From: an uncultured Halomicronema sp.
Lineage (GTDB): Bacteria > Cyanobacteriota > Cyanobacteriia > Phormidesmidales > Phormidesmidaceae
Direction of reading: 5' to 3'
Assembly (NCBI GenBank): GCA_937897665.1
Contig: CALCPB010000950.1
Location: 1-8,403 of the forward strand
Length of the DNA stretch: 8,403 nucleotides
Shown here: in pieces, positions 1-6,129 of the stretch
How positions within the stretch are numbered: the first letter of the stretch is position 1
How the letters are laid out: each line of letters begins with the position of its first letter
Program-made: the position numbers and the translations under genes
Notes under the pieces: generated by a model
Seen by the model: only the letters and a program-made list of their open reading frames with translations
What the model was told of the DNA's origin: nothing
The model's database searches: none

Positions 1-1
1 T

Positions 2-166
2 CTAGAACGATCGCATACTGCCATAGGTTCAGTTGTCGCCAGCAAAACCAGCTCAATAGACGTCCAAATCTGTGCCCTGACAGAGGAAGCCAAGGTCAAG
101 GGCATTCCCCATGACTTATTGGACAATGCCATGCATACAGGCACGGACCAAAACCAGTCCGAATAG
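2..166 (+). CDS. C-terminal end of an unidentified protein (5' end outside window)
   Basis: A reading frame is open from the left edge to a TAG at 164-166 and gives 54 residues, ending ...HTGTDQNQSE. The stretch ALTEEAKVKGIPHDLL is charged and helix-like, with normal protein composition. I do not recognise the family. It is read in the same direction as the DUF4344 gene but is about 275 bp away, with a stem-loop repeat between them, so a shared operon is unlikely. The frame could be open by chance at this length. Confidence 0.4.
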   Translation, partial: LERSHTAIGSVVASKTSSIDVQICALTEEAKVKGIPHDLLDNAMHTGTDQNQSE

Positions 167-442
167 ACAAAAAATGACCAGTCGGTCGATATGTTGCAAG
201 CTGTATGCCGATGACCATACAGTGCAAACGCCTTATACCGGTTCTTCAAAAGGTGACTACAGAGCTTTGGCTTCGACTCCGCTCAGCCATCGCTCTCTGA
301 GCGAAGTCGAAGAGAGCGTGTGTAGCTTAAATTCAGAGAATTGGTATTAGACAATCGGGGAATCAGAGACACTGACCTATGCACTCGAATAAGCGAAGGG
401 TCAGTGAGAGCGAATTTAATTTATAGAGGGATTTATCGAACG
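167..442. other. Non-coding spacer and leader before the DUF4344 gene
   Basis: No convincing gene. Besides the stem-loop repeat at 271-312, there is a perfect 8-bp inverted repeat, CACTGACC at 370-377 and GGTCAGTG at 399-406, with a 21-nt loop. It would fall in the 5' leader of the DUF4344 gene. Reading frames through here (TTG at 341, ATG at 111) give low-complexity, non-protein-like translations. A promoter must lie here, but I cannot place its boxes with confidence. Confidence 0.5.
271..312. repeat. Cyanobacterial stem-loop repeat (CTTCGACTCCGCTCAG type)
   Basis: The 16-nt arms at 271-286 and 297-312 are reverse complements with one mismatch and a 10-nt loop. The motif TTCGACT(C/T)CGCTCAG is a dispersed intergenic repeat seen in many filamentous cyanobacteria (from memory of such genomes). 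A second, competing hairpin can form between CGCTCTC at 291-297 and GAGAGCG at 312-318. It lies downstream of the partial gene ending at 166 and could act as an mRNA 3' end structure. No T-run follows it, so I do not call it an intrinsic terminator. Confidence 0.75.
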
Positions 443-1348
443 ATGCCCATACAAATTAAACCGGCCTCTTGCTGGAAAGCCGCTTTCTATAACTCCATTA
501 GCTTATTGCTCGTGTTGTCGTTGCCGAAAAAGGCGGCTCAGGCGATACTGCCGGCACATGAAGAGGGCACCAGTGTCCAGATGAACGCAACCTTAGCTAA
601 ACAGTGGCTACTCAGCTCTTCGAATAAACAAGCCGATACTCCATTAAGCTTTAGCGTTACCTATACCCCAGCAGAAACGCAGCGAGGCCAAGAAGTTCAA
701 GACTTTCTACAGGAAGCCCAAGTCTTTGAACAACTGCTATTAGGGTTAAATGATGTTTTTGTGTTGCCAGAGCCCATCACCCTAAATCAAGCAGAATGCG
801 GTACGGTCAATGCCTATTACTCTCCCAGCGGTCGCCAAATCACTATGTGCTACGAGCTGGTAGATTATTTTTTCACGTTGTTTGCTGAGCATCGACAGCC
901 CGGCGATCCCCCCATAGAACTTCCGACTATCAGCGTATTGGCCTTTGTGATGCTGCATGAGTTGGGTCACGGTTTTATCGATGTCCTCGACGTTCCGGTA
1001 TTGGGCAGGGAAGAAGATGCGGTCGATCAGTTTGCGGCGGTGCTGCTAGCTCAAACGGGGGGAGGTCAAGTGACAGCGGAAGCCGCAGCAACCTGGTTTT
1101 ACCTCTCATCCCAGCAACAAGACTATGCCAATATCCCCTATTGGGCTGAGCACTCGCTTGACATCCAAAGGTTCCATAGCATCGTTTGCATGCTGTACGG
1201 CAGCTCACCGGAAACCTACGGTAATTTGATGCAAGAGCTCGATATTCCAGAGCGTAGGCAAGCAATGTGCCAACAAGAATATGCGGATGCTTTAGAGAAC
1301 TGGGGAGAAATCCTTGATCCGATACGAATAGCACCTGAAGAAGGTTAG
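443..1348 (+). CDS. Exported DUF4344-family putative zinc metallopeptidase
   Basis: The product is 301 residues. I chose ATG 443 because the protein then begins with a typical signal peptide: Lys6 and Lys12, a hydrophobic core around residues 18-27 (SISLLLVLSL), and an AQA cleavage site near residue 34. The frame stays open upstream to a TTG at 341, but that segment is not protein-like. A modest Shine-Dalgarno (AGAGGG, 425-430) lies 12 nt upstream. The central region (LNDVFVLPEPITL, then ECGTVNAYYSP and ITMCYELV) and the HELGH motif at residues 172-176 match DUF4344 (PF14247), a family of predicted gluzincin-like peptidases. Downstream acidic residues (Glu190, Glu191, Asp192, Asp195 in GREEDAVDQF) include the likely third zinc ligand. 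Mature Cys residues could form disulfides, which fits a periplasmic or external location. Substrate unknown. It converges on the feo operon and has no obvious functional link to it. Confidence 0.85.
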   Translation: MPIQIKPASCWKAAFYNSISLLLVLSLPKKAAQAILPAHEEGTSVQMNATLAKQWLLSSSNKQADTPLSFSVTYTPAETQRGQEVQDFLQEAQVFEQLLLGLNDVFVLPEPITLNQAECGTVNAYYSPSGRQITMCYELVDYFFTLFAEHRQPGDPPIELPTISVLAFVMLHELGHGFIDVLDVPVLGREEDAVDQFAAVLLAQTGGGQVTAEAAATWFYLSSQQQDYANIPYWAEHSLDIQRFHSIVCMLYGSSPETYGNLMQELDIPERRQAMCQQEYADALENWGEILDPIRIAPEEG

Positions 1349-1425
1349 ACGCCACACTCTGGGAGGAGAACAAAATTGGAAGCTGATAGGGTGGGTAGTG
1401 CCCAACCACACTCACACCGCAGACC

Positions 1426-1481
1426 GACAGTTGATTCACCAATACATATCTATTGCGATATGTATTGGTGAATCAACTGTC
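1426..1481. repeat. Perfect 25-bp inverted repeat with 6-nt loop between convergent genes
   Basis: Positions 1426-1450 and 1457-1481 are exact reverse complements over 25 bp, separated by TATTGC at 1451-1456. The hairpin is AT-rich (arm core TTGATTCACCAATACAT). It lies 77 bp after the DUF4344 stop and 106 bp after the end of the last feo-operon gene, so transcripts from both sides run into it. It could be a bidirectional terminator or 3' stabiliser, although there is no T-tract on either side. It could also be a solo palindromic mobile element or two abutting insertion-sequence ends. Confidence 0.85.
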
Positions 1482-1587
1482 AACTAGGGAGTAACGAGGG
1501 ACGGATTGCACCGAGACAATCGTGGCAGCCCTTCCTCGCGCTGCGGCAACCTGGTAATAGCTAAAATCGTTGCGAAGCGATGTTCCT

Positions 1588-1863
1588 TTAGGCAAAACCG
1601 TGATTGCCTTTCCCAGCGAGAGAACCATCGGGAAAAAGGGCCAGGGTAACTGGGCCAATTTTGACCCACTGTTGACTGTCTGGGGCCATGACGGTTTTGA
1701 TGCTCACCGGCATCACACTATGCGGGGGAAAAGCCAACCATTCGCCATTGCGACAAAACGGATCGCTGTAGCCTTCAGCCTGACACCAGGCTTGGCAGAC
1801 GCCGTCAATCGCCGATCGCAGATCCGCATACTGAGGAGTGGCCGCTGAATCGGTTTGCGCCAT
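1588..1863 (-). CDS. Small conserved protein of unknown function, fourth gene of the feo operon
   Basis: The product is 91 residues from ATG 1863. The same frame extends 5 codons to a TTG at 1878 (96 residues), and no clear Shine-Dalgarno decides between them. It follows the feoC stop by 4 bp (TTG start) or 19 bp (ATG start), so it is almost certainly cotranscribed with feoABC. Visible features are a predicted helix (YADLRSAIDGVCQAWCQ), the central signature FCRNGEWLAFPPHSVMPV, a C-terminal segment VKIGPVTLALFPDGSLA, and three Cys (C23, C27, C37). No signal peptide or membrane segment is seen, so it is probably cytosolic. From memory, similar GEWWAFPP-type proteins occur beside feo genes in other cyanobacteria; this needs a search. 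I assign no function. Involvement in Fe(II) uptake is inferred only from position. Confidence 0.75.
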   Translation of the reverse strand: MAQTDSAATPQYADLRSAIDGVCQAWCQAEGYSDPFCRNGEWLAFPPHSVMPVSIKTVMAPDSQQWVKIGPVTLALFPDGSLAGKGNHGFA

Positions 1864-1882
1864 CACGAAAATTGCCAAAGGT

Positions 1883-2101
1883 CTACACGTTCACCCACTC
1901 ATAACACACCAAATCGTTATGGTCGCAACAGGTACAGCCTTCGCATTTGTTCGGTGAGGGGAGTTCGCGGATGCGGCCTTTGCGACTGAGTTTTTTGAGC
2001 ATGGGCTGGAGCGCGTCAATGCTGGTATGAAAGTGTAGGGATAAATCGCTAACAGATACGATGCCGTGGTCGGCAATGTAGGTTTGAACGTCGCGCAGCA
2101 T
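1883..2101 (-). CDS. feoC: FeoC-like winged-helix, Cys-containing accessory protein of Fe(II) transport
   Basis: The product is 72 residues from ATG 2101. FeoC is a small cytosolic protein thought to modulate or stabilise FeoB. The winged-helix part is residues 1-50 (MLRDVQTYIADHGIVSVSDL, then helix-turn-helix LHFHTSIDALQPMLKKLSRKGRI). It is followed by a Cys cluster, CEGCTCC, with C53, C56, C58 and C59 plus C66, and the typical ending CYEWVNV; such clusters in FeoC proteins can hold Fe-S. The frame extends 14 codons to ATG 2143, but that extension (MPRPCIPIHPHIQI) is read partly out of the GGGCGAGGCATTCTCG repeat arm and does not resemble FeoC, so I prefer the internal ATG. It lies 147 bp downstream of the feoB stop, an unusually wide gap explained by the repeat. 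Confidence 0.85.
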   Translation of the reverse strand: MLRDVQTYIADHGIVSVSDLSLHFHTSIDALQPMLKKLSRKGRIRELPSPNKCEGCTCCDHNDLVCYEWVNV

Positions 2102-2132
2102 GATTTGGATATGAGGGTGGATGGGTATGCAA

Positions 2133-2198
2133 GGGCGAGGCATTCTCGCGATAACAATTCAGGTTTAACCGATACGTAACGTCGAGAATGCCTCGCCC
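2133..2198. repeat. 16-bp inverted repeat (GGGCGAGGCATTCTCG) in the feoB-feoC gap
   Basis: GGGCGAGGCATTCTCG at 2133-2148 is the exact reverse complement of 2183-2198, around a 34-nt AT-richer loop. GGGCGAGGCAT-type palindromes are dispersed interspersed repeats in filamentous cyanobacteria (from memory). It sits inside the operon and would form a strong hairpin in the feo mRNA between feoB and feoC. That could partly terminate transcription or protect an mRNA end, lowering expression of feoC and the last gene. It also makes a false N-terminal extension for feoC. Confidence 0.75.
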
Positions 2199-2248
2199 GT
2201 ACGGGATGGCGGTGAATTCGAACCTGCCTGGCCCTTACGGAATCTGGG

Positions 2249-4582
2249 TTAGTGCCCTTCCAGCTGGAGCGATCGCCGCTTCCGAGCGGGACGCGAGTAG
2301 CGCATGAGGACAAAGGAGGCGATCGCGATCGCCGTTAATCCGACAATCCAGGCGGTGGCAGTCGCCGGATGTTGCGCAAAGGTCATGACCTGGTAGTACA
2401 GGACAGCGCTCCAGTAGGCCAGGCCAGTGGTCCAGAGACCGACAAAAGCCGTCCATCCCGCATTGGTTTCGCGATACACCGCACCCATAGCCGCCACACA
2501 GGGAAAGTACATCAGCACAAACAGCAGGTAGGCAAAGGCCGCGACGCGGGTATCGAACCGCAGAGCCATCTGACCAAAGGTAGTGTAGGCCACTGCCTGT
2601 TCTTCAGCCGCCGTGTCGAGGGTGCTGACGTCACCGACCGAGAGCCCAAGGGGATCCAGCAGGGTGCCGCCCAGGTCGGCCAGGTTAGCGGGAATAGTGG
2701 CAAAGGCCTCGCCAATGTTACCGAAGAAGTCGAAACCTTCCGCCTCGGTTGCTTCACCGGCGGCGATCGCCGCATCGTCACCCAACGCCCCATAGAGAGA
2801 ATCGAGGGTACCGACCACCGCTTCTTTCGCAAAGACGCCGGTGAAGATGCCCACCGTGGCGGGCCAGTTCTCTTGCGAGACGCCCATCGGGGCAAACACT
2901 GGGGTAATGGTCTGACTGACCGAGCTGAGAATCGAGTTATCGCTGTCTTCATTGCCGATGGAGCCGTCTGTACCGATGGAATTCATCAGACTGAGCACCA
3001 TCACCATCACCACAATCACCTTACCGGCCCGCACAATGAAGCTCTTGAGCCGTTCCCAAGTGCGAATTAAAACCCCTTTTAACGTGGGCATGTGGTAAGT
3101 CGGTAGCTCCATGACGAAGGGCGCGGCTTCGCCTTTCAGCAGGGTGTGCTTCATGATCAGCCCGGTCACCACGGCCATGCCCATGCCAATCAGGTACAGC
3201 GCAAATACGATATTCTGTCCGGCGCGGGGGAAGAAGGCCGCAGCGAATAGAGCGTATACCGGCAGTCGCGCTCCACAAGACATGAACGGATTCATGAGGA
3301 TGGTGAGGATGCGATCGCGGCGACTTTCCAGCGTCCGCGTCGCCATGATGGCCGGCACATTACAGCCAAAACCCACCAGCATCGGCACAAAAGACTTGCC
3401 CGGTAGGCCCACAAAGCGCATGAAGCGATCCATCACAAAGGCTGCGCGGGCCATGTAGCCGCTGTCTTCTAATAAGGCCATAAAGAGGAACAAGCAGCCA
3501 ATGACCGGAATGAAGGTCGCCACGGTTTGAATGCCGCCCCCCATGCCGCCCGCCAGCACCACCTGCACAATCTCGGGTAGGCCGATCGCCGCCAGCACCG
3601 CGCCGAAACCATCGACAAAGAGGGTGCCAAACAAAATGTCAAAGAAGTCGATAAAGGCCCCGCCGACGTTGATAGCAAACATAAACAGCAGGTACATCAC
3701 CCCCAAAAAGATGGGAATGCCCAGCCAGCGATTGAGCACCACCTGGTCAATTTCGTCGGAGGTGGTGAGACTGATTTCACGGGGCCGGGTCGCGACATTG
3801 TTCACCAGACGGTGGGCATAGCCATATCGACTATCGGCGATGGCGATGTCAATATCCTCTCCCAGCACTTGATGGATGCGATGCCGCTGCTCTGACACTT
3901 GCTGCAGCACTGCCGGAGTCACATTCGGGGCCGAGGCATCGTCGTATTCCAGGAGTTTGAGGGCGGTCCAGCGATCACGAGCGGTGGGATGCGCAGCCGC
4001 GATCGCTGGCGTCAACGCGGTCAACGCCTCCTCCAATAGCGAGGGATACACCACCTGCGCGGTAGGCAACACCGGGGCCGCCAACATCTCGTCAATGCTC
4101 CGGCGCAAGACTTCCACCCCGTCATTATGAGAGGCCACCATGGAGACGACCGGACAGCCTAAGCGCTCAGCCAGCAGTGTAGGATTCACCCGGATGCCCT
4201 GATCTTCAGCCACATCGGTCATGTTCAGTGCCACCACCAGGGGCACCCCCATTTCCAAAATATGCGTGGTGAGATAGAGGTTGCGCTCTAGGTTGGAGGC
4301 GTCAATGATATTGACCACCACCTGCGCCTCACCCGAGAGCAAGTAATCACGGGCGATCGTTTCGTCAATGGAACTGTCCCCGGCCTCGGCATCGACGGCA
4401 TAAATACCGGGCAGGTCAACGACTTTGACCGTGGTGTCACCGTAGCGGTAGCTGCCTTCTTTGCGGTCAACGGTGACGCCGGGCCAGTTGCCGACCTGCT
4501 GGTTTGCCCCCGTCAAGTCATTGAATAAAGTGGTTTTGCCGCAGTTGGGGTTACCCAATAGCGCGATGGTGTTATGACTCAT
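2249..4582 (-). CDS. feoB: FeoB, GTP-driven ferrous iron transporter of the inner membrane
   Basis: The product is 777 residues, full length for the family (E. coli FeoB is 773). The N-terminal G domain shows G1 GNPNCGKT at 10-17, a G2 region around VGNWPGVTVDRKEG (30-43), G3 DLPG at 56-59, G4 NMTD at 120-123, and G5 near 147-155. A helical GDI-like domain follows (about 170-270). From about 285 there are two Gate/nucleoside-recognition membrane regions with the conserved Cys motifs GFGCNVPA (C407) and NPFMSCGARLP (C436), the second gate segment GIFTGVFAKEAVVGTL, and a late YFPCVAAMGAVYRE motif. It imports Fe(II) from the periplasm. The start overlaps the feoA stop by 11 nt, and a strong GGAGGAGA (4589-4596) sits 6 nt before the ATG. 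No truncation or frameshift is seen. Confidence 0.97.
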   Translation of the reverse strand: MSHNTIALLGNPNCGKTTLFNDLTGANQQVGNWPGVTVDRKEGSYRYGDTTVKVVDLPGIYAVDAEAGDSSIDETIARDYLLSGEAQVVVNIIDASNLERNLYLTTHILEMGVPLVVALNMTDVAEDQGIRVNPTLLAERLGCPVVSMVASHNDGVEVLRRSIDEMLAAPVLPTAQVVYPSLLEEALTALTPAIAAAHPTARDRWTALKLLEYDDASAPNVTPAVLQQVSEQRHRIHQVLGEDIDIAIADSRYGYAHRLVNNVATRPREISLTTSDEIDQVVLNRWLGIPIFLGVMYLLFMFAINVGGAFIDFFDILFGTLFVDGFGAVLAAIGLPEIVQVVLAGGMGGGIQTVATFIPVIGCLFLFMALLEDSGYMARAAFVMDRFMRFVGLPGKSFVPMLVGFGCNVPAIMATRTLESRRDRILTILMNPFMSCGARLPVYALFAAAFFPRAGQNIVFALYLIGMGMAVVTGLIMKHTLLKGEAAPFVMELPTYHMPTLKGVLIRTWERLKSFIVRAGKVIVVMVMVLSLMNSIGTDGSIGNEDSDNSILSSVSQTITPVFAPMGVSQENWPATVGIFTGVFAKEAVVGTLDSLYGALGDDAAIAAGEATEAEGFDFFGNIGEAFATIPANLADLGGTLLDPLGLSVGDVSTLDTAAEEQAVAYTTFGQMALRFDTRVAAFAYLLFVLMYFPCVAAMGAVYRETNAGWTAFVGLWTTGLAYWSAVLYYQVMTFAQHPATATAWIVGLTAIAIASFVLMRYSRPARKRRSLQLEGH
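2319..2332. repeat. Two overlapping HIP1 octamers (GCGATCGC)
   Basis: GCGATCGC occurs at 2319-2326 and again at 2325-2332, sharing two bases, in the 3' end of feoB. Further single HIP1 copies start at 2269, 2763, 3311, 3999, 5118, 5194, 6328, 6651, 7398, 7990 and 8076. This density is a hallmark of many cyanobacterial genomes. None occurs in 1-2268 or 5202-6327. Confidence 0.9.
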
Positions 4583-5297
4583 GGGTACTCTCCTCCGAGC
4601 TAATCGGCTCTACTTGCAGGGCGGCGGCTTCACTTTTGCGCAAGCTCAGGTGATAACCACGCACTTCGATATCGACCGGGTCACCCAGAGGGGCCTGGCG
4701 CTTGATGGTGAACTGCGTGCCCGGAGTCAACCCCATCGACAAAAGCTTGCCGCGATAGGCATGACCACCCGGCTCGTAGCCGACAATTTGGCCCGACTGG
4801 CCAACGGCTAATGACCCTAGCGTGAGGGTATTTACGGTCATAGCATCCTCTCTAGTTACAACAGACTCTGACTTCCTGGCCGGTGCCCGGGGGGGCTCCC
4901 GTGGGGGAACTGTGGTGGTGACGTCCGGCGGATGGGTCGTCACGGCGACCCGGTGAGCCATGCCCGCCCCCAGACCAATGCGGCAGCCTTGCAGGGCCAC
5001 AATCACCGAGCCGCTTGCCGTTCGGCTAACCACGGTGATTTCGCCCCCTGGCACAATGCCGACATCCATTAAGCGCCGCGCCATGCGCCGTCCGCCCCTG
5101 ATCTGCACAACCCAGACGCGATCGCCCACCGATGTCATTGCTAGTGGTAGCTGGACGCCTGCGGGGGTAGGCGAAGCTGACACCGGCGGCGGGGCGATCG
5201 CCTCACCTTCTAGGTCAGCGGTGCCGCCGAGGAAGGTCACAGCCCCGGCAGGGAGGGCCAGCGCCGGGTCAGAATTCGAATTCATCGCATCTGTCAT
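4572..5297 (-). CDS. feoA: Tandem-domain FeoA (two SH3-like FeoA domains in one chain)
   Basis: The product is 241 residues, about three times the usual 75-90 residue FeoA. FeoA is a cytosolic SH3-like protein needed for FeoB activity. The first 50 residues are Ala/Pro-rich and look disordered. FeoA domain 1 is about 52-120 (MTSVGDRVWVVQIRGG, MDVGIVPGGEITVVSR, then GLGAGMAHRVAV). A Pro/Arg-rich linker spans about 121-152. FeoA domain 2 is about 157-232 (LGSLAVGQSGQIVGYEPGG, SMGLTPGTQFTIKRQAPLGD, IEVRGYHLSLRKSEA). Met153 (4839-4841) has a good AGAGAGGA 4 nt upstream, so a separate 89-residue single-domain FeoA may also be made. The stop overlaps the feoB start by 11 nt, implying translational coupling. 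Upstream of ATG 5297 the Shine-Dalgarno is weak, and ATG 5285 is an alternative start. Confidence 0.92.
   Translation of the reverse strand: MTDAMNSNSDPALALPAGAVTFLGGTADLEGEAIAPPPVSASPTPAGVQLPLAMTSVGDRVWVVQIRGGRRMARRLMDVGIVPGGEITVVSRTASGSVIVALQGCRIGLGAGMAHRVAVTTHPPDVTTTVPPREPPRAPARKSESVVTREDAMTVNTLTLGSLAVGQSGQIVGYEPGGHAYRGKLLSMGLTPGTQFTIKRQAPLGDPVDIEVRGYHLSLRKSEAAALQVEPISSEESTHES
4589..4596 (-). promoter_or_regulatory. Strong Shine-Dalgarno of feoB inside the feoA 3' end
   Basis: GGAGGAGA on the minus strand lies 6 nt before the feoB ATG and within the last codons of feoA. This is the best ribosome binding site in the window. It fixes the feoB start and suggests FeoB is translated both independently and by coupling to feoA. 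Confidence 0.8.
4846..4853 (-). promoter_or_regulatory. Possible internal ribosome binding site for a single-domain FeoA
   Basis: On the minus strand, AGAGAGGA precedes an in-frame ATG (4841-4839, Met153 of the tandem FeoA) by 4 nt. The ATG sits at the junction between the Pro-rich linker and FeoA domain 2. This is what would be expected if two formerly separate feoA genes were fused and the second start signal is retained. Confidence 0.45.
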
Positions 5298-6129
5298 GAA
5301 AAAGCCTGCAGCTTAATAAAAAAGTTTCTCAGCTATAACTCAGGACTTGGTGGCGTCCCGAGCCATGCCGATGCAAACCCAAGCGCTTTCAGCGATGATA
5401 TCGCCGAGCTTTTTTGAGAATACTTCCTGAAATAGCTGTCTATTCAAAAGCAAATAAATTCAACTCAAAAGCTGACATATCTTAAAGTATTGAGCCCAAT
5501 TAAACCCTTGAAAAACGCTCTTTAAATACAGTTTCACCTTTCCTAAGAAGCACAAAACGTATGGAAATATTTTCAAATGATACAGTCCAAAAAGATCCTT
5601 AATGCAAACGATCGTCATCAAACTGATGATTTATTTCTACCGTGATTTTTAAAGTTGCTGTCAGCCTTTAATTCAAAGTTAAGGATTTACCTGATCGGAA
5701 TCTTTTTCAATAGTGATGGCATTGACGATAGATATTCCTGAAAGCTCTGAAGCGTAAAGGATTCAGGCTAATCAGCCAGCCATCACAAGTGCCTTAAGTG
5801 TTAACAAAAGTTGCCTCTGCCCTCAATTTCATTCCCTGAGTAATGCATGCGTCAAAGGGGGTTAAGCACTAGCGTTATTGACATTTTTCAATGCACTATA
5901 TTAGATTCGTCAGCGTTTACTAGGCAGGCTAGAGAGCGGAGGCAAACAGAAGATTTTTCCTCTCTTCAGAAAAATAATGTTGGCATCTTTAGCCTCAGAG
6001 TCTTTTATCGAAAAACATCCTGTCTCTGCCGGTATTAACTCAGCCAGGAGCTTAAGCGGGGTGTCCACTTATCAAGTTTTTGAACCGGGAATTAGCGAAC
6101 AGGCTCTAAATTCAGCTGAGACTTGATAG
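5298..6129. other. Long AT-rich stretch with no convincing gene; holds the feo operon promoter region
   Basis: About 830 bp with visibly lower GC than the flanking genes and no HIP1 site. The minus-strand promoter of feoA must lie near 5300-5450, but I cannot place clear -35/-10 boxes, and I see no good Fur box there (best match about 8 of 19). Short open frames exist: 5847-6038 (+, 63 codons, unlikely composition) and 5977-6126 (+, ATG, 49 codons, ending QALNSAET). Neither is recognisable. Small inverted repeats include TCATCA-AAC-TGATGA at 5615-5629 and an imperfect palindrome at 5665-5684. A TTGACA at 5878-5883 has poorly spaced TATATT/TTAGAT candidates downstream. A small RNA or degraded gene cannot be excluded. 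Confidence 0.5.

Noticed and set aside
975..1442. 155-codon minus-strand open frame opposite the DUF4344 gene
   Set aside because: It is antisense to a gene with a clear signal peptide and HELGH motif. Its translation has no recognisable motif and ends inside non-coding DNA.
1473..1669. Two minus-strand frames overlapping the end of the fourth feo-operon gene
   Set aside because: I considered a frameshifted C-terminal extension, but the 1588-1863 frame ends naturally and the overlapping translations show no family signature. One stops within the palindrome.
2205..2245. tRNA-like GGTTCGAATTC motif between feoB and feoC (minus strand)
   Set aside because: It resembles a T-loop, but the flanks do not pair into a 5-bp T-stem and no acceptor or anticodon arm is found.
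2369..3070. 233-codon plus-strand open frame opposite feoB
   Set aside because: A shadow of feoB membrane-helix coding on the other strand. Its His-rich stretch is an antisense by-product of Met/Val-rich codons.
4581..5316. Plus-strand frames opposite feoA
   Set aside because: Antisense shadows of the tandem FeoA gene, with no independent start signals or motifs.
5298..5480. Possible Fur box upstream of feoA
   Set aside because: The best stretch I could find (around 5417-5435) matches the 19-bp consensus at only about 8 positions, so it is not reported as a site.
5847..6038. 63-codon plus-strand open frame in the AT-rich interval
   Set aside because: It has no ribosome binding site, low-quality composition and no recognisable domain; treated as chance.
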